DNA from: Parastagonospora avenae f. sp. tritici 18332-5
Taxonomy: Eukaryota > Ascomycota > Dothideomycetes > Pleosporales > Phaeosphaeriaceae
DNA length: 64,000 nucleotides
Direction: 5' to 3'
Assembly (NCBI GenBank): GCA_022559985.1
Contig: JAFJTR010000051.1
Span: 1-64,000, forward strand
Position numbers and translations under genes: made by a program
The notes under the pieces: model-generated
Database searches by the model: none
What the model was told of the DNA's origin: nothing
The model's input: only the letters and a program-made list of their open reading frames with translations
Part shown: positions 46,841 through 57,170 of the stretch, piece after piece
Numbering within the stretch: position 1 is the stretch's first letter
How the letters are laid out: each line of letters opens with the position of its first letter

Positions 46841-48091
46841 ATGCCACCAGCAATCCTGCCACCCGCGCAAGCTACACTCGGCAAACTAGCGCGCCGTGTA
46901 CTCGTTACCACAGCGCCAGCGCTCGCCTCCAACCACTTAGAGCGGCGTAATCTTAGTGTCAACCATACGCAAGGTGTTACTTTGGGTGTCATCTGTGCAT
47001 ATGTTGTCGTGATTGCCTTATTATGGAATCTGCCGTACGTGCACGTTGCAAGCTGGCATCGAGCATTTTCCTAACTCTGGCAGATACGTCCGCTGGGTAC
47101 TATGGCCCTTCAAGGTATGAGGCTCGCCCTTCAATGATACAAGACCTTATGAGCTAATCAAAATTTTCACAGATGCTTGTGATTGCTTTCCATGAGTTCG
47201 GTCACGCGATCACGGCGTGTTGCACTGGCGGCCGCGTTGAATCGATATCTCTTGATCCGCATGAAGGCGGTGTGGTAAGGACCAAGCCTACTCTATGGTA
47301 ACATACATAGCTAATGTTCGCCCTTGACCCACATGCGAGGAGGAAAGCAATTCATTACCCTGCCCGCGGGTTATCTCGGGTCCAGCCTAATCGGAGGCTT
47401 GCTGACCTTTTGCGGCTTCAACATAGTTGCGAGTAAAGTTGCAAGTATTGTCCTGGGGGTATGCTTTCTGCTTACCTTGTGGTGGGCTAGAAAGGACTGG
47501 CTAACAATCGTGACAATCCTCATGGCTGTTGGCTTATTGATCGCTTTCTGGTTCATCAAGCACGGCGAAGCTTTGCGATTCATGGTTGTCCGTCTCGCGA
47601 GTTCTTGTTACCTGTAAATCAATACTGACAGAGTGACAGCTCTTCATTGGTGTCATGTCCTCTTTGTACAGCGTCTGGGACATTTGTGACGATTGGTAAG
47701 CAACAACTCTAGATGATGTTTGTAATGCCAGTTTGCTAACTTCTGTACAGTAAGTTGAACCCTGAACCCGATCTGAGTAATCCCTTCGGGCAGCAAGGGG
47801 ACTTGAAGTACTGCTATTAGTGCATCTTGTCTAGAACCATTCTGGATACAACATTTGCTGACCTGGGCTTCTTCCTATCCAGTGATACTGCGGAAGGTCA
47901 ATTCATCTGACGCGAGTGTTTTTGCCAAACGCTACGGTGGCTCTTCGCAGTGCTGGGGCGTTCTTTGGTCACTCATATCTTTGGTCTTCATGGTTGCTGG
48001 GATTCTAGCCGGACTGGCAGCGTTCAAACAGAGTTTCGAACAGCAGGAGAAGGACAGCAACGGTTTCATACCTACGATGATCAAAATTTAG
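46841..48091 (+). CDS. M50B-like membrane zinc metalloprotease, exon 4 start unresolved
   Basis: Exons seen: 46841-47034, 47084-47114, 47173-47274, about 47330-47590, 47640-47695, a 26-nt mini-exon 47751-47776 and 47883-48091. The zinc-binding motif is AFHEFGHAI (HExxH), followed by GGRVESISLDPHEGG, then LPAGYLGSSLIGG, several TMs, SSLYSVWDICDD, and KRYGGSSQCWGVLWSLI. The fold matches the M50B-like family of uncharacterised fungal, plant and bacterial proteins related to site-2 proteases. The strong donor at 47275 (GTAAGG) has no AG acceptor that keeps the frame into MRGGKQF; the only nearby AG (47339) is in the wrong phase. The mini-exon restores phase exactly between GACGATTG and ATACTGCGG. 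Either splicing is unusual or a base is missing near 47325. Confidence 0.75.
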
Positions 48092-48590
48092 CTGGCCACC
48101 GATCAGAGCCTGACACTAAAGTAGTGCCCGCGTTTACTGTCGCCTTCCTGGTGCGGGAACGCAGAAATACCACGGTGAACACAAGAAAACCTTACATGTC
48201 ATAGTATTTGATATATCTTTGGCATGTGATGTGACAAACGAGAGTGTACGTACCTAGATCGTAGTAGAAGAGGCAGGGCTGTTGGGTGCCCTTTCAAGCT
48301 TGTCGGGAAAATGCTCGGCTCGGCATTCTAGGCTGGATCACGTTAGAAAGTGGACACCCAGCGTCATGCCAACCTCGGGAACTGCACCGGTTTTTACCAG
48401 CCGTGCACTTTAGCTCCATATGCGATTTTAGTTGACAAGCCAAACCATTGCCTCGGACTCTCACTGAAAGCCGGGCCTCATGCATCTGTACTCACGGCTT
48501 GCGTGTTTCTTAGCATAAGCCTGGAGCGTTCGACGGGCCTTGAGCTTGAATATGCGCTACAGGTGATGATCAGCCACGCACCGAAGAAGG
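48092..48590. other. upstream region of the 7-TM gene
   Basis: Spacer with no recognisable gene or repeat. Confidence 0.4.
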
Positions 48591-50012
48591 ATGGACACCA
48601 TCGACATGGCGTCATCGTCACCAGCGATTGTCTATGCAAGTGCAACCGTCGCAGCACTGGTTGCTCAGTCTGCACCTGCACAAGGTGCTGTTGACTCGGC
48701 AGGTGCTGGTATAACAGGAGGTATGTGAGCGTTTGCACTCGCTGAATCGCAAACTAACAGACCTGCGCCAAAGGTTACACGGGCGACTCTCTCAGCCTCA
48801 AGATCATTATTGCGTTCTTTCTCGGTCTTGCGCTGTACAATGCCATTGAACTGCTCGTCCTGGTATTTGTAACATTCCACCGATACCACGGCGTTTACTT
48901 TTGGAGTATGCTTGCCGCTGCTGCCGGCATTATACCCTACTCTCTTGGGTTCATAATCAAATTCTTCCAACTCTTGGATCCAAATCAAGATGTTGGTTAT
49001 GTTGCTGTAATCTTGTTGACCATTGGATGGTATCCCATGGTAACCGGTGAGCAAGATCCTCAAAACCCGATTGAGATCGCTGACCACCACAGGCCAATCT
49101 GTCGTCCTCTGGTCTCGCCTTCATCTGCTCAGCAATTCGCGCCGCGTTCTACGCTGGACCCTATGGATGATAATTATCGATGGTGTCGTCTTGCACTCGG
49201 TTACTACTGTTTTGACATTTGGATCTAATAGCAATTCTCTCCAACCAAAAACACTGGATCGGTTCGTCCGCGGCTACAGTATCATGGAGAAAACGCAGAT
49301 GGTGGGATTTTTCATTCAAGAGGTCATACTCTCCGCCATATATATTCGCGAGGCTATCAGGATGCTGAAGTTGTCTGAGGCTGCTCACGACGACAATCAA
49401 AGCTTTGATGATGGTACTGGACAAGGCCATGTGAGGAATTCACACGTTCGAAAGACCATGTATCAGCTACTTGCGATCAACGTCATCATCATTTCCATGG
49501 ATCTCGCGTTGCTGGGCGTCGAGTTTGCGAATCTATACCTGATTGAGACAACGCTGAAGGGCGTCGTGTATTCGATCAAGCTGAAATTGGAATTCGCGGT
49601 CCTTGGTAAACTGGTACAATTCGTGCGGAACCGTGCAGTCTCCAGTGATCCTTCCAACCCGCGGCAACCGAGCATTATCCACGAACGAAGAGGAACGGCT
49701 GTCGGCGCAACTCTCGAAAAGACAGAGACGAACAGGACAGGTAGGACCAATAACAGCACTGCGTTCGCGCCTTCTAATCCTCTCGCCATTGCTGTGCAGA
49801 ACAGCACGAGGTCGCAACGGTTCCCGGGTTTTGTTGATGCAGGAAGGGTCAGTTCAGATGTGACCCATGCACAGCAAAGGGAGGGCGGGGATGATGAGGC
49901 CGACTCTCGATGGGAAACAAGGATGCAAGATAAGGAACACTGGAGAAGAAGAACAAAGGCTAATCGAGGGAGCTGGATCGATGAGGAGATGGATAAGCAC
50001 AACATTATATGA
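48591..50012 (+). CDS. fungal 7-TM integral membrane protein (DUF7703-like)
   Basis: Exons: 48591-48720, 48774-49046 and 49093-50012, giving 440 aa. Introns are 53 and 46 nt. After a short extracellular N-terminus, seven hydrophobic segments follow, starting LKIIIAFFLGLALYNAIELL. VEFANLYLIE and VVYSIKLKLEFAVLGKLVQF near the end of the TM core are typical of a large ascomycete family of unknown function. The 150-residue cytosolic tail is Ser/Thr/Arg-rich and disordered. GPCR-like topology, but no G-protein evidence in sequence. Confidence 0.8.
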
Positions 50013-50411
50013 ATACATTCCTGGAAATTGAAGCTCGGGTTGCAATGATAACTAACCGCATGTAGTCAGAACAACGCAATTGCTATCATGCTTCTCTTTG
50101 AAGACAACTACCTTTGTCAAAGCCACATATGGTCCCTGTAAACAGCTTCTCAAAGACAGTGCCCTATCAGAATGGCCCGCATGTCTATCATCATTTTTCT
50201 TGAACGACCGATCGTATCGTGCGTGCTTGTAAACATGCAGCCCAGCAGGTAAGCTAACGATGACGTTAACGATGGCCGTAGCTTGTGTTGTTAGACTGTG
50301 CACACGTCTGTAGAAGCGACAGTAATCGCGACCCACAAATGGAGATGGAAACGAGACGCGGGACCGTTTCCCATTTTATCTCTCGTGGGAAAAGGTGAGG
50401 CGACCAGGTCC
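50013..50411. other. convergent spacer
   Basis: 3' regions of the 7-TM gene and the histidine phosphatase gene. No feature seen. Confidence 0.4.
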
Positions 50412-51197
50412 TCAACTTGAGGGTTTCTGCTTGTTGGCTTCATCCAGCGCCCCGACCTTGCCCGGCTCCTTCGCCTCATGGTCCTTTAGCTGATCCTGTA
50501 CTTCAGACGGAAAATCTCCCTCGACGATGCCAAAGACACCGACGTCACTGCGACCCATGCCACCGCCCTTCTTTTCTGTTTCCTCTGACTCTTTCAATAT
50601 GAACCTAGTCCCGCCATTCTTGGCCATGGCATCCTCATCGTAGGTGAAAATGCGCCAGTCGGCGTTGAAGAACATGCGATTGCACACGGCTGTTCTCAAA
50701 AAGCCCGAATGCGAGACAACGGCAATGACCTTCTCCGGTCTATCGTATAGCGCTCTCAGACAGGACTGCCCACGTGCAAGGATGGCTTTCCGTGTGAAGG
50801 CATAAGGATTGGAGGACAGATTCGTCGTTTTATCAGGATAGGTTGGATCAACGGCCGAGAAGTCGTAGTCTGGAAATTCTTCTTCCATGACGGTGATTGG
50901 GCTGCCAGTATCGCATGGCTTGTCGGCATTCTCTTGCCAATTGGCATCGGGCGTGACCTTGACGTTGTTCTTGATCAGCCATTCCAGGCCGATGGTAGCT
51001 GTCTGTAGCGTTCTGCGCATTGCGCTGACGACAATGAGCTCGACCTCGTTGCCGATCTTGCTTGCCTTGAGGCTCTCGTGTAGCTCGCAGCTCTGCTGCT
51101 CTCCCAACTCAGACAGCTTGGGGTCATGAAAAGACCAGTCACCCGCCACGTTGTGCAGAGCCTGGGCGTGGCGGATGAGTATAAGAGTCGGTGGCAT
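50412..51197 (-). CDS. histidine phosphatase (phosphoglycerate-mutase-like)
   Basis: Single exon, 261 aa. The RHG motif is LILIRHAQALHN, with the phosphate pocket completed by SAMRRTLQTA, a Glu-rich loop (NADKPCDTG) and VVSHSGFLRTA with the second His. This is the broad-specificity branch of the superfamily, not glycolytic mutase. The C-terminus is Lys/Glu-rich. Substrate unknown. Confidence 0.9.
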   Translation of the reverse strand: MPPTLILIRHAQALHNVAGDWSFHDPKLSELGEQQSCELHESLKASKIGNEVELIVVSAMRRTLQTATIGLEWLIKNNVKVTPDANWQENADKPCDTGSPITVMEEEFPDYDFSAVDPTYPDKTTNLSSNPYAFTRKAILARGQSCLRALYDRPEKVIAVVSHSGFLRTAVCNRMFFNADWRIFTYDEDAMAKNGGTRFILKESEETEKKGGGMGRSDVGVFGIVEGDFPSEVQDQLKDHEAKEPGKVGALDEANKQKPSS

Positions 51198-51474
51198 AAT
51201 GTGGAAATCGTAATCAAGATGGAAGTGTTAGCAGATGCGGGCAGCTTGCGTTGTGGTGATGGTGCTTTTCTCCTGTTTGTAGATAGCGCGCTAGCACGTG
51301 GGCCTGTAGGTGTGGCTAGCATGACGCAGCATGGTAGCCGCTGAACAAGACAGACTTGGGCATGTGACTTCATGTTTTCATATCACCGTTAAGTACTTCA
51401 TATGCCGTTCGTTATCATGCATGGCCGTCTTATGCTGTGCAGCCACTTTCGCGGCGTGGCCTGTGGGCCCTCAA

Positions 51475-52549
51475 CTATTCCTGCATCTTCTCCTCCTCGT
51501 CGTCATCGTCGTCACCCTCCAGCGACTTCTTCGCAAGCTTCTCGGCTTCTTCCCTGATGTCCTTGGGCACCTCCTCGTGCCTGCCCTTTGTGGGTCCGTC
51601 CATGCTGCTGATCCAGGTTAACTCCAGCTCAAACTCCTTGTCCTTGTTGTCGTCGTGGGCGACATAGATGATGCGCGCTGCTTCTTTGACGCCTTCCTGC
51701 AGTGACAACTGGCCTTCAGACAGGTTGAGCTTCTCAAGCTCTGACTTGGCGATTTGTCGGCCTTTGCCCGTGGCGGCACCGTAGTAACCCTGCTTGCGTT
51801 AGCCTCATCATGCATCATAGCCAGCATCGTGACGCACCCAGTATAGCCCGCTTGGCTCAACCATGTACAGCGAGGGTCCGCCGTGTTTTGCACCTTCCTT
51901 CTTGCCGCCCGAGCCAGTTGCTGGACCCGAGCCAACCTGGCCATCGACTGGCAGCTCCGCCTCTGAGTCCCAACCCGCGATGATGGCTGTGATGCCGAAC
52001 GGTCGCACGCTGGAGTATAGGGTGTATGCCTGGGCGTAGCTTCCCATGCGGTCGGCAAGAGACGAAGCGGGGATGGGGGCCTTGTAGAGCTGCCGCCACT
52101 GCGCCGCCTCGTCGCGGGCTCTCGAGACGAAATGGCGGCCGTCGGGGAGCAGGCCTGAGGAGACCTAGAGCGCCTCGTCAGTAGGTTCATGCGTGTGGGT
52201 CCTTCGTGTGGTGCTTACAATGCCCATATTCCTGTCGACGGTGGCTATCCTCTTGTTGGCGCCCGGCTTGAGCAGCTTGCTGGTGACGAGTTTCTCGAGA
52301 GCCAGCACCACACCGTCCTTGCACCGTATGCCGACCGCTGTGCCGCCGTTCTCGACTGCCTTGACTGCATATTCGACCTGGCGGGGTGAGCTGGTGGTGC
52401 CGCCACAATCGACAGACGAGGCCGTACCTGGAAGTTGCGTCCATCGGGCGAGAAGACCGAGTTGGACAGGTCGTAGCCTGTGCCTATTGACGTCTATGCG
52501 AGCTGTCAGTCCGGCGTGGCATACGCAAAACGGCGCCGAAGCTCACCAT
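51475..52549 (-). CDS. PRE10: 20S proteasome alpha7 subunit
   Basis: Exons: 52547-52549 (ATG only), 52428-52493, 52219-52377, 51838-52164 and 51475-51789, giving 289 aa. Introns of 48-54 nt with CTGAC or CTAAC branches. Exon 2 reads TSIGTGYDLSNSVFSPDGRN (alpha N-terminal helix, gate), exon 3 VEYAVKAVENGGTAVGIRCK and KLVTSKLLKPGANKRI, exon 4 MGSYAQAYTLYSSVRPFGI. The tail is acidic (GDDDDDEEE), as in alpha7/PSMA3. Exon 4 has a Gly/Lys-rich insertion (GSGPATGSGGKKEGAK) in the loop before YMVEPSG. Confidence 0.95.
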
Positions 52550-53535
52550 GGCGGAGGCAGGTCGTGTGTGTGATGCGGCCTGTGATATCTACAAATTGAG
52601 GGGGAGCTCCAGAGCGATTGTTGGCGATATCAAGTACACGATGGATCTGCGCAGCTGGTTGGTGGTGTTGATGCTGCTCCAACCTTGGGCAGGCAGTTGC
52701 CAGTTACGCGGAGCTCAATTCTCGACTGGGTTAGCGCCGCCAAGCCCGTCTGACAAGGTGCCTGCGTTCTGAGGCATCCACCTGGGCACGGCTTACAGAA
52801 AACACTACACAGTGCGGATGCGATGCACTTAAGCTTGTCTATGACCGCACAGCGGCCCGCCATCTTGCGAATGTCGACTTGCTCTCGGCCTGCGCTGCAC
52901 AAGATATACACGCTCATCGCTGCACACGGCGCTCTGATCTCCACTCTCACAGGTCGCGCTCCAATTGAGCACCACGACGCTTCACACGCGTGCCTGCCCA
53001 TACAGGACTGATGAGTTGTCCACCACCGCCCATACTCCTGCAGGCTGCAGGAGCATCCTATTGGCTGCACGCGCACTAGCCGCACGATTTATGTTTCGCA
53101 TCCGTCACTACTGGATGGCGGGCGAGCAAAATTGTCACAATCATCCCGCCCTCACGCATGACCCCTCGACAACGCTGAACACTATAAAAGAAAGCCACCG
53201 CACCGTCCTTTGTTGATCAACAGTGCCTCTAATTTCTTTGTCTTGCAATAGCACTCATACGCCGTTTGTGAGTTGCAGCACCGCCAAATACCGCTCAAAG
53301 AAGCAGACGCCTTTGTGTTGGTATTAGTATCAGCGCCCAACACAGGCACGTGCAAGCACCTCGATCCGACGTCAAACACACCACCTGCAGGGTCGAAGCG
53401 CAAACCTCGAGCTCGCAGCGCAGTCTCCCTGTCTGCCAAACAATATCACTTACGCCCACCACTAATCGCAGTCATCAAGCCACTTAGATCTGACTGTGTT
53501 GTCCTTGCCACGTCTGTTGATACCCGAAATCCAAC
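52550..53535 (+). promoter_or_regulatory. 1-kb divergent promoter region with TATA box
   Basis: Between PRE10 (-) and the Cys-motif gene (+). TATAAAA at 53183-53189 on the plus strand implies a 5' UTR of about 300 nt for the plus-strand gene. No proteasome-type GGTGGCAAA element is seen. Confidence 0.5.
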
Positions 53536-54546
53536 ATGCAACCTGCGCAGCCCATGCTTTCGCACTACTGTAACTGTACCTACAACACACCCGTTCCTTA
53601 CAGCCCTGCCATTTTCTCTCAGAATATCTCTTGCGATCATGTAAGCTCTTGCTGCTTCGGCCTCGCCCGCCACTAACCATTACGTCAGTGCGGCTCCATA
53701 TCAACTGGCATCAACGTTCGAGGAAAAGCAGAAGAGCAAGCGAACATGCAGCAAGAAGAACTTACACGACTGTTCACTGCTCAGATGAACCTTTCTCAGA
53801 CAGCCCTACAACAACCTGCCCAGGATGTGCAACAGCAACCAGAGCCGGCGCCCAAGCAAATTGTCTACGCTTCTCAACACTACACGCACTCTCACCATGT
53901 TGTCCCAACTCGGCCCGCATCTGAAGCGCTGGTAAAGACGCACATTGAGCCCTCGGACCTCAGCGCAATACTCCTGCGCAACAGCGTTGACCCGGCCCTA
54001 CTCTTTCCTTCTCAGCTTGAGCTCTTCCAGAACGCAGACGATGACCAGCGACTGCGTTTACTCGAACTCTGGCGGATTTCCCCGCCCGCTGGTCGCCAAG
54101 GGTACCCAAACGGTAGTGACTACAACATGTCAAGACAGTTGTACGATTGGCCACCCACCTCTCTCGCGCAAGAAGAGGCCATGGCAAAACTGCGCTACGA
54201 ACGAATGGAGCAAGATTCTGCACAGCAATCTTTGCAGCAGTCAATCGTACAGGATACGAGCACAACTGCGTTAGCTGACTCGCCATATACACAGAGTGCC
54301 GAACCCTACATGACGTCGGGCTATGAGATGATGGCGAGGCGCGAATACGAGAAGTCGGCACATGATGAGGCTCCATTGAGAGAGTCGAGCACATACAACA
54401 AAGCCACTGATCCTGTGTACAATGGAGGCTTGTGGCAGAAGAATGTTGGAAGCGTGCTGGATATGGAGAACCAGTACGGTGCGTATGCCTATGCAAGAGA
54501 GTACGGTATCCAGCCGTCTTATGCCGATGAAGAAATGGTCATGTGA
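53536..54546 (+). CDS. uncharacterised protein with N-terminal Cys motif
   Basis: Exon 1 is 53536-53640, the intron 53641-53688 (GTAAGC, branch CACTAAC, TCAG) and exon 2 53689-54546, giving 320 aa. The first 40 residues hold CNCTYN and, across the splice junction, SCDHCGS, a possible small zinc site (CxC...CxxC). The rest is Gln/Glu-rich and largely disordered, with conserved-looking patches (LSAILLRNSVDPALLFPSQL, LRLLELWRISPP). I do not recognise the family. The Cys pairs and the LLRLWRI text suggest a regulatory adaptor, but that is a guess. Confidence 0.75.
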
Positions 54547-54866
54547 GCCTTGGACATTCCAATCTACTGATAGTTGCAAGTAAAAGATAGGGGAGATGGA
54601 TTTGAAAGGATAGCATTCAGTTCGGAGTTGCATTGAGAGCTCAAGCCAGCCAGGATACCCCAAAGACCGTTCTCTTAGTCTGCCTGATCCGAGTGGGTTC
54701 ACCGAAATAGAATATGATTTACACAGCGCTACAGTACGCTCCCACAAGATGGATATGTGCCCAAAACTCCGCTCGTGAATGCCTGTGGACCACACCGAGT
54801 AAATGTACACGAAAAATCTTGGAACATGTGCTGTCCAAGGTAGGGCCAAATGCAACTTTGGATAAT
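54547..54866. other. convergent spacer
   Basis: 3' regions of the Cys-motif gene and the mL59 gene. The mL59 frame stays open through its intron and far downstream, but that text is not conserved. Confidence 0.4.
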
Positions 54867-55569
54867 TCATTTCTTCGCCCGCCCACTTGGCCACTTCTTC
54901 CATCCTCGGCCATGTCCTTTCTACGAGTTGGTTAGCCAGAGACAGACAGTGCTCACGCGTTAGGCCATGACTGACCTGCTTCCACTCCTGGATCATTTGG
55001 GGCATATTCAGCATGGCCTGCCGTCGCATCTCCAATCTGCCTTTGAGCGTCCGTTCCCAGGTCTTTCCCTTGACCTTCTGCCCCTCACCCGTACCCTTGA
55101 CCATCAATCCGCTTTCAATCCTCCGCGCATCCTTTTCTCCTGGCTTTTTGATCGTCCAAGGAAGCAGATCTACAACGTCGTGTTGTACGGCAAGCTTCAC
55201 GAGATCGGCTTGTTTGCGCAGACCAAAAGCGGGGCCGTGCCACCGGCCAGTGGTGAAGTTCTTCGAGGGCAGAAATGGGTTTGGGTAGGGCAGGTCGTGG
55301 GCGTGCGCGGGAATGCGGGAGTTGCGCGGGGCGGTGGAGGGTATGGAAGGGAGCTCGGGGGCCGATGTCTCCGTCACAGGCGCATTGGGGTCGGACGGAG
55401 GGGCGGTGGATATCGTCGGGGGGGTGGTCTGTGGTGTTGCAGGTGCAGACGGTGAAGCTGCAGCGGCGGATGTGAGGTTGGGAAACAGCGCAGGTGGGGG
55501 GTAGCGCTGGAAGAATCGTATTAATCGTGGAGGCAGCTCTTTGGCCGCGGTCAGCTGCTGGGCGCTCAT
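54867..55569 (-). CDS. MRPL25: mitochondrial large-subunit ribosomal protein mL59
   Basis: Exon 1 is 54976-55569, the intron 54921-54975 (GTCAGT, branch GGCTAACC, GTAG) and exon 2 54867-54920, giving 215 aa. The start is MSAQQLTAAKELPPRLIRFF, the usual N-terminus; the frame is open upstream. NPFLPSKNFTTGRWHGPAF, then LRKQADLVKLA, then GQKVKGKTWERTLKGRLEMR mark the family. Exon 2 ends GHGRGWKKWPSGRAKK. Without splicing the ORF runs on for 461 codons and would be misannotated. It is a fungal-specific mitoribosome component. A Pro/Ala/Thr-rich insertion after the RFFQRYPP segment is long for the family. Confidence 0.9.
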
Positions 55570-55875
55570 TGCAAAAGCGGGCGGGCAATGTGTCGGATGC
55601 GTCGAATTGAGGGCTGCTGTCCTGCCTTCACTGTTCGTCTGCATCGCGCCTTCCACAACTTTTGTGCCAAGACAGCGGGCCCAAGCTCGGTCGCCAACTG
55701 GAGTGGAGCTCCAGCTTGCCCGCCGCCGCGTACCTGAGCTGATACCTACGATAGAAACCTCCCACCATCAAGTTGCCGACACCGCCCTCCCCCACGTATC
55801 CTGCACTTTGTCTTTGTCGAGCACAGCCAGCATCCTTGCAGCCTCGACAGTGAGCTCCCACACACATCCACAGCC
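55570..55875. promoter_or_regulatory. 306-bp bidirectional promoter (mL59 / proteasome beta3)
   Basis: The two divergent start codons are 306 bp apart, so both promoters lie here. No TATA box is clear. Confidence 0.65.
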
Positions 55876-56661
55876 ATGGTAAGCTCCCCGGACATCAAGA
55901 CGTTGACGCAATGGCTAACCACAACAGTCGTCACCGTTCTCTATAAGTACGACGTCACCTTGCTGGCCACCCTTCGAGCTCTTCTAACACGTGCACAGAT
56001 GGCGGCGCCGCGGTTGCCATGGTGGGCAAGGACTGTGTTGCAATCGCCTGCGATCTCCGCCTCGGCATGCAAGCCCTCACAATCTCCAACAACTTCCCCA
56101 AGATCTTCCAATACGGCGACGTGTTCCTTGGTCTGACAGGCCTCGCTACCGACGTTGCTACCGTCTCAGACCTTTTCCGCTACAAAGTCAACATGTACCG
56201 CCTACGCGAAGAGCGCAACATCAGCCCGCAGACCATGGCCAACCTCGTCTCCTCGTCGCTGTACGAGAAGCGGTTTGGCCCATACTTTGTCAGTCCAGTC
56301 ATTGCAGGAATCAACCAGACCACCGGGAAGCCGTTCATATGTGGATTCGACAGCATCGGGTGCATCGACTTTGCAAAGGACTTCATCGTGAGCGGAACCG
56401 CAAGCGACCAGCTATTTGGCACATGCGAAGGCCTGTGGGAGCCTGATCTGGTATGTTTACCCGTTTCGTATCGAGAGATTGGAAGCACTGAGCGGAGGAG
56501 ACTGACCAGCATCCCAGGGCCCAGAGGACCTCTTCGAGACCATCTCGCAAGCGCTCCTAAACGCTGTCGATCGAGATGCACTTTCGGGCTGGGGCGCACA
56601 TGTGTACATCATCGAGAAGGACAAGGTGACCAAGCGGTTATTGAAGGGCAGACAGGACTGA
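55876..56661 (+). CDS. PUP3: 20S proteasome beta3 subunit
   Basis: Exons: 55876-55878 (ATG only), 55928-55946 (19 nt), 55999-56450 and 56518-56661, giving 205 aa. Introns are 49, 52 and 67 nt. The spliced start reads MSSPFSINGGAAVAMVGKDC, exactly the beta3 N-terminus, followed by LRLGMQALTISNNFPKIF and YEKRFGPYFVSPVIAGI. The last exon gives GPEDLFETISQALLNAVDRD and ends KGRQD. beta3 is a non-catalytic ring subunit. The length equals yeast Pup3. Confidence 0.96.
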
Positions 56662-57170
56662 GGTGGCCGATGAATGTCGGTGCATGGTGCACTGAATGAT
56701 TCAAGACTATGGAGCACCAGGGCAGGCCCTAGGCCGTGTTTGCTGGCCCAGATGCTCCAGAATGAGAACACGACCAAGATACTGAATAGACCCATCTTCA
56801 GAAGCAGCGGATGAATGAAACCAGGTAGCCAGTCCAAGCTCAAGCTGTCTTATGAAGCGTTTTATAATGTGTAGATAATGGTGATCTGACTCTGATTATA
56901 GGTGTGCACTATGAGGTGAGGTGTACTGTACGGGGGTCCAATGTTGGTGGAACCTAGCTATCGATAACCCTGGAACCAGCACGTGAAGTGGTGTTGCCTT
57001 CTAGGATGTCAAGTGCTAGCGTCACCGCGGCTCCATCTTTCACGTCGCGCTCTTTTACCCTGCCGGTCACCGTACAGCTACGCGCTTCCTATGCCACGAC
57101 TGAACTCTGCAAGAAGAAACAAAGCAGCGCCTTCTAAGACGACGCGGCGGCCCTGCGGATCCCGCGCGCA
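56662..57170. other. spacer: PUP3 3' and PRP28 upstream regions
   Basis: No gene or TATA box seen. The gap runs from the PUP3 stop to the PRP28 start context CGCAATGACG. Confidence 0.4.

Noticed and set aside
49463..50005. 180-aa antisense ORF over the 7-TM gene
   Set aside because: The sense frame has the TM pattern and three in-phase exons; the antisense frame is Ser/Leu-rich shadow.
54271..54866. Long continuation of the mL59 frame beyond its intron
   Set aside because: The conserved mL59 C-terminus is recovered only by splicing at 54921-54975; the unspliced continuation overlaps the neighbouring gene antisense and has no conserved text.
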